Below, one piece after another: positions 1 to 9,158 of a stretch of 64,000 bases of DNA; the first letter of the stretch is position 1; each line of letters starts with the position of its first letter. This DNA is from Sphingosinithalassobacter tenebrarum (GTDB taxonomy: Bacteria; Pseudomonadota; Alphaproteobacteria; Sphingomonadales; Sphingomonadaceae). The translations under genes were made by a program, and so were the position numbers. The notes under the pieces were generated by a model that made no database searches, had not been told where the DNA came from, and saw only the letters and a program-made list of their open reading frames with translations. The stretch covers positions 2,883,001 to 2,947,000 of the forward strand of contig NZ_CP049109.1 of NCBI RefSeq assembly GCF_011057975.1, written 5' to 3'.

Positions 1-396
1 GAGCGCGGGCTTGAGCGCTTCGGCGAGCAGCAGCGGCGCGATGCTGTTGATCGCGAACCAGCGCTGCCATTTCTCCATCCCGACACCGAGGAAGCCATGT
101 GCGATCTCGCCATAGGCAAGCCCGGCATTGTTGATGAGCACGTCGAGCTTGGGCGTATCGGCCAGAACCGCCTGCGCGAAACGATGCAAATCAGCCTCAT
201 CGGACAAATCGACGCGATGCCGGCTCGCGCTGCTCCCCGCTTCCTCGACCAGCGACTTGGTCTCGGCCAGTCCTTCCTCGTTGATGTCGGCTAGGATCAG
301 CGTCGCACCTTCGCGCGCGAAGGTCAGCGCGAATTCGCGGCCCAGTCCGCCCGCTGACCCTGTGACCAGCACCGTCTTTCCTTCAAATCGCTGCAA
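1..396 (-). CDS. SDR family oxidoreductase (partial, C-terminus outside window)
   Basis: Short-chain dehydrogenase/reductase, an NAD(P)-dependent cytoplasmic oxidoreductase. The visible 132 residues hold the N-terminal Rossmann half: the dinucleotide-binding motif TGSAGGLG at about residues 12-19, and the structural NNAG motif near residue 93. The catalytic Tyr/Lys region lies beyond the window edge. I chose a TTG start at 396 because the reading frame aligns there with the family N-terminus (QRFEGKTVLVTG) and a purine-rich GAGAGAGG lies just upstream. It follows the SnoaL-like gene by 10 nt and is probably the last visible gene of the operon that begins with the dehydratase at 3703. The substrate is unknown; a beta-oxidation-like hydroxyacyl dehydrogenase role is inferred from the neighbours. 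Confidence 0.85.
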   Translation of the reverse strand, partial: MQRFEGKTVLVTGSAGGLGREFALTFAREGATLILADINEEGLAETKSLVEEAGSSASRHRVDLSDEADLHRFAQAVLADTPKLDVLINNAGLAYGEIAHGFLGVGMEKWQRWFAINSIAPLLLAEALKPAL

Positions 397-406
397 TGCC
401 TCTCTC

Positions 407-808
407 CTATTCGCGCCGGCTGAACCCGATCTCACTGATCCGCCACGCGCCGTCGACCCACCGGAAGCGATCGGTATAGCGCCCGCGTACGACATCGATG
501 GCGCCGCTTTCGTGCCGTTTCAAATGGACCAGCACCGTCCATCGCCCGACCGCTGTTTCGCCGTCGATTTCGATCCAGGGCGAATGGAGCATGTGGAGCA
601 GCCATTCCGAATTGCCGGCGATCGCCGTGCAGAGATATTCGGCAAGCGCCCCGGCGCCATTGAGCGGCCCGAAACCATAGTCGCCCGACGCGTCGGCCGT
701 GAATATTTCCGCCATCGCCGCCCGCGCGCCCGCTTCGTCGTCGGGCGCACTGTCCGCCGCCGCGCAATAGCGCGCCTTGAGATTGGCGATGGCGTGAACC
801 GGGTCCAT
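407..808 (-). CDS. SnoaL-like / NTF2-fold protein
   Basis: A 133-residue protein of the SnoaL-like (nuclear transport factor 2 fold) type. These small alpha+beta cone proteins act as dehydratases, isomerases or binding proteins in polyketide, steroid and aromatic pathways. The sequence starts with a helix ending YCAAAD. It then has an 'IFTADASGDYG' strand region and a conserved GRWTV...GRYTDRFRWVDGAWRISEI C-terminal sheet, which is the usual SnoaL_4 pattern. It lies 5 nt downstream of the acyl-CoA synthetase and upstream of an SDR, so it is almost certainly co-transcribed with them. Its activity cannot be told from sequence. Confidence 0.85.
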   Translation of the reverse strand: MDPVHAIANLKARYCAAADSAPDDEAGARAAMAEIFTADASGDYGFGPLNGAGALAEYLCTAIAGNSEWLLHMLHSPWIEIDGETAVGRWTVLVHLKRHESGAIDVVRGRYTDRFRWVDGAWRISEIGFSRRE

Positions 809-813
809 CCGGT

Positions 814-2496
814 TCAGGCGCTTTCGGCGTCGAGCGCCTTCACGACGAGCTTCTTGAGGTCCGCGGTCTTGATCTTCGCGCTGCCGGTCAGTTCCAGCTC
901 GTCCTCGCCGAAAAACAGCACCCGGCGCGGCACCTTGTAGCTCGCCAGAAACTCCTTGGTCTGCGCGCGGATACCGTCCTCGGTCAGCGCCGCGCCTTCG
1001 TGCGGCACGATGCAGGTGACGACCAGTTCGCCTAGCGTCTCGTGCGGCACGCCCACGGTCTGCGTCACTTTCACGCCGTCGAACGTCTTGATGATCGTAT
1101 CGATCTCGACCGGCGAGACATTGGCGCCGCCGGTCTTGATGATGTCGCTCAGCCGCCCTTCCCAGTAGAGCCGACCCGCATCATCGAAATAGCCGCCGTC
1201 GCCGGTGCGGAAATAGCCTTCGCTGTCGAGCGTCTCGCTCAGCGGCACGCCGATATAGCCGAGCATCAGCGTCGCGCCCTTGAGCGCGATTTCGCCGCGC
1301 TCGCCGAGCGGCACCGTCTCGCCGGTCATCGGATCGACGATCTTGAAGATATTGCCCGGCAGCGGCCGCCCGTTGCTCCCCGCAATCTCTTCCTCGGGCG
1401 TGCCCGAATCGAAGATCGACGCGATGGTGAAGGTCTCGGTCGTGCCATAGGCCGAGAACGGCTCCTGCCAGGTCGTGTGGACCGTCGGATGCTTGCCGAG
1501 CGGCACGTTCGGGCTGACATATTTGATCGCCGACAGGTCGACATCGTTCCAGTTCGACGCCGCTTCGAGCTGCGTCCACTGATGCGGCCAGGCGACCGCC
1601 ATCGTCGCCTTTTCCTTCGCCATCAGCTCGAGCGCTTCCTCGGGCTGGAACGTCGCCTGCAGCACCAGCGACCCGCCGGCCGACAGCGCTCCGCCGATCG
1701 CCATCCCGAAATTGCCCGACCAGAAAAAGCCGTTGGCCGACCAGGTGCGCACGTCGCTCTCGGCCTGATAAAAGCGCTTCCACCGCCAGAGCTGCAGCGA
1801 CACGCCGCGCTGCGAATTGAGGATACCCTTGGGCTTGGCGGTCGATCCCGAGGAGAAGAACAGCGCGCCCGGATCGGCGGGCGTCACTGCCGCCGCGCGC
1901 GCATCGACGCGCGCCGGATCGATGCCCTCGCCGCGCTTGAGGAAATCGGGCAGCGTCTCGATCGCCCCGGTCGCTTCGCCGACGGCGGCGACATGGCGCA
2001 GATAAGGGAATTTGAGCGAGACGATCTCGCCCGGCGCGTCGCTGGCCAGGCACGGCTCGATCTCGGTCAGCATCCCGGCAAAGTCCTTCTTGAGGACCTT
2101 GCGCTCGATCAGCAGCACCGAACAGGCGGAGGACGCCACCAGATGTTCGAGCTCCATCGGCGTCGAAAAGGTACTGAGCGTCGCCGCCACGCCACCTGCC
2201 AGCGCCGTGCCGAACACCGCCGAGAGAAACTCCGGTCGGTTGGTCATCAGCACGCCGACGCGCTCACCCTTGCCGACGCCGCATGCGATCAGCGCGCGCG
2301 CGACTTCGTTGGCGCGCTCCCACAGGTCTTCATAGGTCCAGCGCGTGACGCCGCCGGGTTCGTGCATCACCAGCGCTTCGCGCCCGCCCCCGGCCTGCGT
2401 CACTTCGCGCAGCCATCCGCCGAGCGTGAGCGCGCCGATGCCGGGCTCTTCCTCCAGCGGCGGTCCGGCGACGATCGATAGCGGTTTCTCGCTCAC
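814..2496 (-). CDS. Class I adenylate-forming acyl-CoA synthetase
   Basis: A 560-residue AMP-forming ligase that activates a carboxylic acid to its CoA thioester via an acyl-adenylate. Seen motifs are the P-loop-like SSGSTAKPKG near residue 217, the adenine-binding YGTTE, YFRTGDGG, and a C-terminal lysine region (GSAKIKTADLKK). The start is GTG at 2496, preceded by a good AAGGAG. The gene begins 16 nt after the FAS1-like dehydratase and ends 5 nt before the SnoaL-like gene, so a CoA-activation step is coupled to hydration/dehydration in one operon. Substrate class is unknown; the neighbourhood suggests an alicyclic or aromatic side-chain acid. Confidence 0.92.
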   Translation of the reverse strand: MSEKPLSIVAGPPLEEEPGIGALTLGGWLREVTQAGGGREALVMHEPGGVTRWTYEDLWERANEVARALIACGVGKGERVGVLMTNRPEFLSAVFGTALAGGVAATLSTFSTPMELEHLVASSACSVLLIERKVLKKDFAGMLTEIEPCLASDAPGEIVSLKFPYLRHVAAVGEATGAIETLPDFLKRGEGIDPARVDARAAAVTPADPGALFFSSGSTAKPKGILNSQRGVSLQLWRWKRFYQAESDVRTWSANGFFWSGNFGMAIGGALSAGGSLVLQATFQPEEALELMAKEKATMAVAWPHQWTQLEAASNWNDVDLSAIKYVSPNVPLGKHPTVHTTWQEPFSAYGTTETFTIASIFDSGTPEEEIAGSNGRPLPGNIFKIVDPMTGETVPLGERGEIALKGATLMLGYIGVPLSETLDSEGYFRTGDGGYFDDAGRLYWEGRLSDIIKTGGANVSPVEIDTIIKTFDGVKVTQTVGVPHETLGELVVTCIVPHEGAALTEDGIRAQTKEFLASYKVPRRVLFFGEDELELTGSAKIKTADLKKLVVKALDAESA

Positions 2497-2512
2497 GGTT
2501 ACTCCTTACAAT

Positions 2513-3703
2513 TCAGGCCAGCGGCAATTGAACGTCGGCGGTGGCAGTGACGAGCTTCATCCCGTCCTGATTGGCGAGCGTCAGCTTCACCCGCACCAGC
2601 GGCATGCCCCATTCGGTCTCTTCGCGCTTCTCGACGACTTCGGCATCGAAATAGGTCGCGTCGCCTTCAAAGGCAGGGCCGCGGAAATCGGCCTTGATCC
2701 AGCGGACCATGCCGTCCCACCCCGCCCAATAGGCAAGATAGTCGACGCACCAGGCGCCCATCGTCGCGCCATAGCCATAGGCGCGGCTCATCCCGACCTT
2801 GCCCGCCTTCTCGTCATCGACATGTCCGCGCGAGGGCCCAAGATAGAGGCCGTCGCGCTTGCGCGGATCGATCAGCGCGCCTTCCTCATCGAATTCGAAA
2901 CCGGGGGTCCAGCCGGGGTTCTGATTGATCCACGGATCCTCGACGCCTTCGGGCGCCACCCAGTCATAAGCGCCCCAGGTGTTGAACAGGAAGGCGCGAT
3001 ATTCGGTCGCGAAGCTCGCCTTGGTATGGGGGCCGATCACGCGGCGCGGCAGCGTGTCGCCCACCGCCACTTCCTCCCAGCGCGGGCTTACGCCCTCGCG
3101 GTTGGAGAGAATCCAGGCGTGGCGGAGCGCATCGAGTTCGGCGATTTCCTCGGCGGTCCAGCGCTTCAGCTCGCCGAGCATCTGATCATACATGCCGAGC
3201 CGTTCGGCTTCGGATGCGAGATAGCGGATCGCGGTCGAGCGTTCCTTGGCGACCAGCGATCCGTCCTGCTTGCGGTGGATCGTGTCGCCGCGGCTGAACA
3301 TGGTCGGGCCGGAGAATTTGGTGTCGGTCACCTTGTAATCGTGGAAGCGGCGCTCCTGCAGCGTGCGGTCGCCGGGGCGGATCTGCGCGCCGTAATACCA
3401 CCATTCCTCGCCACCGAAGATCAGATGCGATCCTTCGATGAAGCCGACACAGGCCGGCTGACAGCCATGCCCGTAATCCATGCACGAAACGATCGACTGC
3501 GGCGCGATCAGTCCGCCGAAGCGGGTCTGCTCGGCGAAAACCGGGTCCCAATGGACCGGATTGGCATAGTCCATCGCCATCACCCAGCGGCGCAGGTCGC
3601 TGCCGGTCAGCGGATCGCGGACCTGGCCACCACCGACCAGCTTGCCGACACGCGGCTCGACGTCGCTCAGGTCCATTTTCACCACAGGATCGGCTTCAGA
3701 CAT
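2513..3703 (-). CDS. FAS1-like dehydratase / MaoC-type hydratase, 396 aa
   Basis: A two-hotdog-domain protein of the FAS1-like dehydratase (MaoC-related) group, expected to hydrate or dehydrate enoyl-CoA or hydroxyacyl-CoA substrates in the cytoplasm. The N-terminal half contains 'AMDYANPVHWDPVFAEQTRFGGLIAP', typical of the first hotdog domain (written here only as a family cue). The second domain has a GYGATMGAW segment. The ATG at 3703 is preceded by GAGGGAGA at the right distance. It heads the minus-strand operon with the acyl-CoA synthetase, SnoaL-like protein and SDR. A second homologue of the same architecture lies at 13636-14790. Confidence 0.85.
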   Translation of the reverse strand: MSEADPVVKMDLSDVEPRVGKLVGGGQVRDPLTGSDLRRWVMAMDYANPVHWDPVFAEQTRFGGLIAPQSIVSCMDYGHGCQPACVGFIEGSHLIFGGEEWWYYGAQIRPGDRTLQERRFHDYKVTDTKFSGPTMFSRGDTIHRKQDGSLVAKERSTAIRYLASEAERLGMYDQMLGELKRWTAEEIAELDALRHAWILSNREGVSPRWEEVAVGDTLPRRVIGPHTKASFATEYRAFLFNTWGAYDWVAPEGVEDPWINQNPGWTPGFEFDEEGALIDPRKRDGLYLGPSRGHVDDEKAGKVGMSRAYGYGATMGAWCVDYLAYWAGWDGMVRWIKADFRGPAFEGDATYFDAEVVEKREETEWGMPLVRVKLTLANQDGMKLVTATADVQLPLA

Positions 3704-3768
3704 GCTTTTCTCCCTCGTGATCGGCGCGCCGGTTCTTTGCCGGTCGTCACCCTATATGCTTGTCGCGA

Positions 3769-4458
3769 TCAGCCTTTCACGGCGCGCAGCGCGACACGCG
3801 GCTTGTTCCCGGCGCGACCCAGCCGCTCGGCGACTTCGGGAAATTTCTCGGGCCGAACCGATCCGTACATGCAAAGCCGCAGCACTTCCTGCGAGAAACG
3901 GCGGCCGAGCGCATCGCGTTCGCTCTTGCTGCGCGAATGCGAGTGCGCCCAGACGGGCCACATGAAAGCGCCTGCAAGCGTGATGACCGACAGCGCTTCG
4001 GCATCGACATTGTCGGCGGCGAGATCGGTCCTGGCGAAGCGATCGATCGAACCGGAATACTCACGCCAGAAGCGGTCGGCGGTCGGCTCGGGCGAGGAGA
4101 GGAGCTGAAGCAGCCAGATGCGGCACAGCTCGGGATTTTCCATCGCGAACTCGGCGAGCCGATCGAAGGTGTCGGCGATATCGACCTGTTCGATCCGCCG
4201 CTCGCCGGCGGTGTCCGTATCGCCGAAAAGGATGCGGAACATCTCGTCCGACACCGAATCCGCCGTCGCTTCGATCAGCTTTTCGCGCGTCTTGAAATGC
4301 TGATAGGCTGTTCCGCGATTTACGCCCGCGAGATGTGCCACTTCGGACAGGCTGACAGCTTCAGGCCCATCCTTGGCCAACAATGTCCGGGCGGCGCGCA
4401 ATATGGCTTCGCGCGTGCCCGCCGGGTCTCGTGTGCGCCGTTGCCTCGGCTCGGCCAT
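3769..4458 (-). CDS. TetR/AcrR family transcriptional regulator
   Basis: A 229-residue one-component repressor. The N-terminal helix-turn-helix is clear (TREAILRAARTLLAKDGPEAVSLSEVA...GVNRGTAYQHFKTREKLIEA in family terms), followed by a variable ligand-binding helical domain. I prefer the ATG at 4458 over the ATG at 4479, because a GGGGAG ribosome site sits 9 nt before the former and inside the latter reading. It is 65 nt upstream of the dehydratase operon in the same direction. It may control that operon and/or the nearby TonB receptor. No operator could be assigned with confidence. Confidence 0.9.
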   Translation of the reverse strand: MAEPRQRRTRDPAGTREAILRAARTLLAKDGPEAVSLSEVAHLAGVNRGTAYQHFKTREKLIEATADSVSDEMFRILFGDTDTAGERRIEQVDIADTFDRLAEFAMENPELCRIWLLQLLSSPEPTADRFWREYSGSIDRFARTDLAADNVDAEALSVITLAGAFMWPVWAHSHSRSKSERDALGRRFSQEVLRLCMYGSVRPEKFPEVAERLGRAGNKPRVALRAVKG

Positions 4459-4694
4459 GAACCCATTCTCCCCAACCAACTCTCATCGCAATCGCGACGT
4501 GGCACCGTCTGCGAAAGCCGTTGCCCGCAGGCGTTTCCTCCACGCAGATGGCGAAAAATACGCTTTCTCATCCCTGTAGGATGCTGTGCAAGAGTCAACC
4601 GGTGCGCTGCGATGCCTTGGCGCTGGAGCATTTTATTCGCCGTGGCGAAGGCCGCGCGATCGGTTGGCGGCGGCGGGCCGGAACCGCACCCATG

Positions 4695-4726
4695 AAAAAA
4701 CGGCCGGGCAGTTGCCTGCCCGGCCG
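4695..4726 (-). terminator. Intrinsic terminator of the TonB-dependent receptor gene
   Basis: A perfect 11-bp stem (CGGCCGGGCAG / CTGCCCGGCCG) with a 4-nt loop is followed, on the minus strand, by six T residues. It begins 25 nt after the stop codon of the receptor gene. This is a textbook rho-independent terminator. Confidence 0.92.
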
Positions 4727-4751
4727 TTCGATTGTCGTCGACTTGCGCCTT

Positions 4752-7199
4752 TTACTTGTCCGAACCGAACCGGAACTTCACGTTCAGGCCGAATTCGCGC
4801 GGCGGCGTGGTGGTGATGCCGGTATAGGTGCTGGTGTAGCTTTCCGCCGTCGGACCGGTGAAGATCACGCCGGTCGGACCACCGAACCCGCCAAAGCCAA
4901 GCTGCTGATACGATGTGAACCGCGGATCGGTGCGAGTCAGCACGGTCGTCTCGTCGAGCAGGTTCTTCGCATAGAGCGAGACTTCCCAGCCGCCTTCGGC
5001 ATCGCGCAGGCCCAGGAAAACGTTGAGCAGCCCATAGGAGTCGACATCGTCGAACTCGTTGGTGGGCACGCCCTGCGATTCACCGTTGAACGTGAACAGG
5101 CCGCGCACAAAGGCATCGGTCTGCCCCGAAACCGCGAAGTTGTAGTCGCCCTGCAGCGTCGCGGTGAACGGGGGCAGGAACGACGAACGCTGGTTCACCG
5201 TACAGGCTGAGATATTGTCCGCACCCACCGCGGCCATCAGGTCCGTGAGCGAGGGAGCCGAATTGACCTGATCGGGCACGCCGTCACCATTCAGGTCCGT
5301 ACAGGGAATGACGCCGTCCTTGATCTTGCCGAGCGAATAGCTCGCCGTCGCGCTGATATTCAGGCCCGGGATCACTTCGAAGGAAGCGTCCGCCTCGACG
5401 CCCTTCACTTCCACCGGCACCGCGCCGGCGAAGTTGAACGAGGCCACCTGCGGCACCACGTTCGGAGCCACATAGGCATAGTTCACGAAATAGACGCCGT
5501 TGCCCGGCACGCGATACGGGAAGTTCTCGAACTTCTGGTAATAGCCGGCGATGTTGAACGTGCCGCGACCGTCCGCGAAGCTGGTCTTGAGACCGACTTC
5601 ATAGGATTCCGACGTTTCCGGCGGAAGCGCGAGGAACGACCGTTCGAGCGCCGACTGATTGAGGCTGAAGTCGCCGACCACGTTGATGCCCGGACGATAG
5701 GACGTGCCGGTGCTGGCATAGATCATCACGTCGGGCGTGATGTCGTACTGGATCGAACCCGAATAAATCCAGTGCGTGTCGTCCTGACCCGCCGACGGGA
5801 TCGAACTGCCGTTGATCATCAGTCCGTTGGTCTCGCGATAGTCGATATGACGGACACCGCCCGAAATCTGGAAATCGCCCAGATGCACGGTCAGATTGCC
5901 GAAGAACGACTGTTCGTGCGATTCACCGGCGCGAACGATCGGCGTCTGGACGACCTGGGCAAGGCCCCCGTCGAGCCCCGGAACGCCCGGCACCACCGGC
6001 AGACGGACCGCCGTCGGACGCGTCAGACTGGTCGGCGTCTCGTTCTTGTAGTCGAAGAAGCCGATGACATAGTCGAGCGTGTCGAACAGGCGCATGTCGT
6101 TCTGCAGGCGAATTTCATGCGACGTCGACGTGGTGTTCGACCGCGTGACCTGATCGAGATCGGTATCGGGGAAGAAATTGCCCCAGTCGGTCGGTTCGGT
6201 CGAACGGATTTCCTGGGTGTAATGCTGACCCTGATAGATCAGGCTCTGGCCCGCGAAATAGGCTTCGGCACGCCAGTTGAAGATATCGAAAATCTGGCGG
6301 ATGCGGAACGGACCGTTCTGGATCGCCAGCCGGTCCTCGGCTTCGATCGGCACCGCGCTCGGCGTCGCGAGGGGGTTCACCTCGCTGAACGATTCATTCT
6401 GGTAGAAGCTGCGGCGATACGCATCGGTGCGCTGATAGGTGCCCTCGAGGTGCAGCCAGTCGGTCGGCTCGACCACGCCGACAACACGGCCGGCCCAGGT
6501 CTCGTTGAACGGATCACGGCCATCCACGGTCGGGAAAGCCGACTTCACCCGGTCACCCTCGCCGGTGTTCCACACACCCGAGACGCGCAGCGCGGCAACG
6601 CCCGGCACGACCGGCACGTTGAGTCCGCCCTGCAGGTTGATCGTGCCGATATCGTTGGCGGTCCAGTCGGTATAGCCGCCCCAGTCGAACATGTCGGGCT
6701 TGCGCGCCGTCACGGTGATGGCGCCCGACGGCGATGCACGACCGCGCAGCGTGCCCTGCGGGCCGCGCTGGACTTCGATCTGACCGATGTCGAACATCTG
6801 CTGCAGGATCACGCCGGCGGTGATCGGAGCGTCGTTGAAATAGAATTCGACGGTCGGGTTATTGCCGCTCGCGTTGATGTCGAAATTGACGCCGCGCACC
6901 TGGGCGTTGCCGCCGATGCCATTGGCGTTGCTGCTCAGGCTGAGGCCCGGCGCCAGCGACTGGACTTCGGTGAAGTCACGCAGGTTGAGATCGGAAATGT
7001 CCTCGGCCGTGACCGGGTTGACCACGACGGCGACATCCTGGAGCAGTTCGTCACGACGACGCGTGGTAACGACGATTTCGCTGCTCTGGTAAACAGCCGG
7101 CGCATCGTCCTGAGTGGCGTCCTGGGCGCGCGCCTCCGTCGGAGTTGCGAGCGCGATCAGGCAAACGCCAGCCATCGAATAGGCAAAAACGGATTTCAC
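4752..7199 (-). CDS. TonB-dependent receptor
   Basis: An outer-membrane, TonB-driven transporter of 815 residues. A signal peptide ends near TEARAQ (about residue 26). It is followed by a TonB-box-like segment (EIVVTTRRRDE, about 41-51), the plug domain (about 50-170, with QVRGVNFD and VEVQRGPQGTL-like motifs), then a long beta-barrel ending in FRFGSDK. The frame is open further upstream to 7394, but the GTG at 7199 has a perfect GGGGAGG site 7 nt away and starts a proper signal peptide, so I used it. Its location among catabolic genes suggests uptake of the pathway substrate. Iron-siderophore uptake is the alternative. Confidence 0.92.
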   Translation of the reverse strand: MKSVFAYSMAGVCLIALATPTEARAQDATQDDAPAVYQSSEIVVTTRRRDELLQDVAVVVNPVTAEDISDLNLRDFTEVQSLAPGLSLSSNANGIGGNAQVRGVNFDINASGNNPTVEFYFNDAPITAGVILQQMFDIGQIEVQRGPQGTLRGRASPSGAITVTARKPDMFDWGGYTDWTANDIGTINLQGGLNVPVVPGVAALRVSGVWNTGEGDRVKSAFPTVDGRDPFNETWAGRVVGVVEPTDWLHLEGTYQRTDAYRRSFYQNESFSEVNPLATPSAVPIEAEDRLAIQNGPFRIRQIFDIFNWRAEAYFAGQSLIYQGQHYTQEIRSTEPTDWGNFFPDTDLDQVTRSNTTSTSHEIRLQNDMRLFDTLDYVIGFFDYKNETPTSLTRPTAVRLPVVPGVPGLDGGLAQVVQTPIVRAGESHEQSFFGNLTVHLGDFQISGGVRHIDYRETNGLMINGSSIPSAGQDDTHWIYSGSIQYDITPDVMIYASTGTSYRPGINVVGDFSLNQSALERSFLALPPETSESYEVGLKTSFADGRGTFNIAGYYQKFENFPYRVPGNGVYFVNYAYVAPNVVPQVASFNFAGAVPVEVKGVEADASFEVIPGLNISATASYSLGKIKDGVIPCTDLNGDGVPDQVNSAPSLTDLMAAVGADNISACTVNQRSSFLPPFTATLQGDYNFAVSGQTDAFVRGLFTFNGESQGVPTNEFDDVDSYGLLNVFLGLRDAEGGWEVSLYAKNLLDETTVLTRTDPRFTSYQQLGFGGFGGPTGVIFTGPTAESYTSTYTGITTTPPREFGLNVKFRFGSDK

Positions 7200-7748
7200 A
7201 GGTCTACCTCCCCTCAAAAATTCCCGCTGCATTTTTTTGTCGAATCTTCGCAGCATCGAGTACGCGCCGGTTATGCACGAAAATGCTGAGAGTGAAGCCG
7301 GTTGCGGTGTGGTCGCTCCGCAATATCGCCGCCGCGATTGAAACCGAACCACTCTCATTAATACCGGGGCTAAGCATAGGCCGGAGCAAGCCATGAATTA
7401 CGCAAGAGCGGCATAGAGAAACGTTGGAAACAAGCGGCCAGTTACTGCTGTTTCATCGTCCGCAGCCCTTGAAAAACCTGTTATGCGCGAGATGACTAAC
7501 GGGGCTTAGTATTTCCAGGCCGCGAATTCGGCTTTCCCGCCCTTCGCTATTCGAACCCATCCCATGCCGCGCCGCACAAGAAACGAACACGGCCCCGATT
7601 TCGAGCCCGACGGGCTGAAAACGGGGCCGGAAACGCTCGAATCGGTCGGCCGGAATGTCCTGCTTCAGGACGAATTTGCACCACCTGTTGCATAGCTGCC
7701 ACGTATTTTCGGGCCTGACCGAGGCCTTTCCGTAACGGCAGCAAGCCG
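7200..7748. other. Intergenic region, 549 bp: leader/promoter side of the TonB receptor
   Basis: No convincing gene. It must hold the promoter and leader of the receptor gene on the minus strand and the 3' end of the sulfotransferase transcript. The one structural feature is the hairpin at 7590-7629. Short open frames here on both strands lack ribosome sites and family resemblance. Confidence 0.6.
7590..7629 (-). terminator. Candidate terminator hairpin downstream of the sulfotransferase gene
   Basis: Perfect 8-bp arms CGGCCCCG / CGGGGCCG enclose a second short stem (AGCCC/GGGCT), giving a strong two-step hairpin. It is 120 nt past the sulfotransferase stop. On the minus strand the hairpin is followed only by a broken T-rich stretch, so termination is likely but not certain. 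Confidence 0.45.
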
Positions 7749-8900
7749 TCACCCCTCGCGGGCGACGTCGTAGCGCGACAGGTAGCGTTCGAATTTCGGC
7801 GCGAGATCCTCGACGGTCAGCCCGTACTGATCGAGCTTGTAGGCGTGCTTGCCGAACTTGTTCTGCGGATTGTCGTCGAGCCAGGCCTGCATCGCCGCCT
7901 CGGCCTCGGGGGTGAACTCGTCGCCCAGCGCCGCATAGAGCTTGCGCATCGCACCCAGCGGATCGTCGGTCAGATCGGCATAATGGACGTCGACCATGCT
8001 GTCCTCGCCATGCGCATCGCGATAATTCATGATCCGCTCGGCATGTTCGACTGCCTGATAGGTGCAGTTCTCGCGCAGCCAGTCGGTATCGACGCGGCCC
8101 ATGAAGCCCATATGCGCCAGGCTGATGATCGAGCAGAAGCTGCCCGTCGCCGTGAACGGATCGCGATGCGTCCACACCAGCCGCGCATCGGGATAGATGG
8201 TCTTGATCGTATCGAGCCACAGCGCGTGGCTCGGCATTTTGAGGCTCCACGTCCCCGGCGCATCGGCCTGGAGCAGCTGGAGAAATTTCTTGTGATACTG
8301 GTACGCCGACGTCATGTCGGTCGAGAAGAGCCAGTCGCGATAATTGGGCAGCTTGCCGCGCGATTCGAGCGCCAGCGCCTTGAAATCATGCGCCATGAAG
8401 AAGATGCACTCGTTCGGATAGACCGCCGAGTTGCGATAATATTTGCCCATCTCCGGGCGCGCGGCGAGCATCGCCTTCTCGCGCTCCAGCGCCACGACTG
8501 CACGCGGATCGGTCTTGAGCGTATCCGACGTCGCCGGCGGCACCGGATTGTCGATTTCCCAGGTAAGCGGCGAGCGCCGCGCCGGATCGCAGGCGAGCAG
8601 ATTGCTCAGCAGCGTCGTGCCGGTGCGCGGAATGCCGAAGACGAAGACCGGCTTTTCCACCGGCCGCTCAAGCAGCTCGGGCCGCTGGCGCAGATAATCG
8701 GCGACTTTCAGCCGGTTGGCGAGCAGCTCGACCAGATTGGCCTGCAGCCGCCCGACCCCCTGTTCGGAAAGCCCCGCTGCGTTGACGTCTGCGACATAGA
8801 TGTCGAGCCCTTCTCGCCAGCTGTTTGAATCGAACTTTTCCAGGCCGGTCGCCTGCATTGCCTGCGTTACCAGCGCGTCCGCGTTCAACTGGGCGGTCAT
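7749..8900 (-). CDS. Sulfotransferase family protein
   Basis: A 383-residue PAPS-dependent sulfotransferase (Sulfotransfer_3 type), transferring sulfate to a hydroxyl group of an unidentified acceptor. The 5'-phosphosulfate loop is GIPRTGTT at residues 89-96. A 3'-phosphate-binding segment is seen in RLVWTHRDPFTATGSF. The start is ATG 8900, chosen over longer in-frame options because AGGAGA lies just upstream and the family N-terminus begins there. Homologues are common in sphingomonad catabolic clusters, where their role is unproven. An alkyl-sulfatase-like hydrolase lies nearby at 12036-13286. Confidence 0.9.
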   Translation of the reverse strand: MTAQLNADALVTQAMQATGLEKFDSNSWREGLDIYVADVNAAGLSEQGVGRLQANLVELLANRLKVADYLRQRPELLERPVEKPVFVFGIPRTGTTLLSNLLACDPARRSPLTWEIDNPVPPATSDTLKTDPRAVVALEREKAMLAARPEMGKYYRNSAVYPNECIFFMAHDFKALALESRGKLPNYRDWLFSTDMTSAYQYHKKFLQLLQADAPGTWSLKMPSHALWLDTIKTIYPDARLVWTHRDPFTATGSFCSIISLAHMGFMGRVDTDWLRENCTYQAVEHAERIMNYRDAHGEDSMVDVHYADLTDDPLGAMRKLYAALGDEFTPEAEAAMQAWLDDNPQNKFGKHAYKLDQYGLTVEDLAPKFERYLSRYDVAREG

Positions 8901-9043
8901 GCTCGTCTCTCCTGATCTGTTTTGCGCAATCATGCTGAGGCGAGGCGGTCGGGCCAATGGAGTTGACTGTCGGGGTCGGGCCGTAACCATGCGTTTGGGC
9001 CATAACGGGCTTGGGTCGATCTTCGCCCGACTGTCTCCCCACC

Positions 9044-9135
9044 CGTCACCCCGGCCTTGAGCCGGGGTCCAGCTGCCTTCCTTCCACGTATCGAAAGCAG
9101 AAGAAGCTGGATTCCGGGTCAAGCCCGGGATGACG
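9044..9135. repeat. REP-like palindromic repeat (CGTCACCCCGG ... GGGATGACG)
   Basis: An inverted-repeat unit with terminal CGTCACCCCGG-type and GGGATGACG-type ends, each carrying a small internal palindrome (CCCCGGCCTTGAGCCGGGG and CCGGGTCAAGCCCGG). The same layout recurs at 13480-13594 and 21193-21283. It lies between convergent or abutting genes. Confidence 0.75.
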
Positions 9136-9158
9136 AAAGACGGCATAGCCCAAGCGCC

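Noticed and set aside
1042..2481. 479-residue plus-strand open frame
   Set aside because: Antisense to the acyl-CoA synthetase; no ribosome site or domain.
2345..4108. 587-residue plus-strand open frame
   Set aside because: Antisense to dehydratase and TetR genes, which both have strong family features and ribosome sites.
5772..7289. 505-residue plus-strand open frame
   Set aside because: Antisense to the TonB-dependent receptor.
7453..8250. 265-residue minus-strand open frame
   Set aside because: Different frame of the sulfotransferase gene running into the intergenic region; composition not protein-like.
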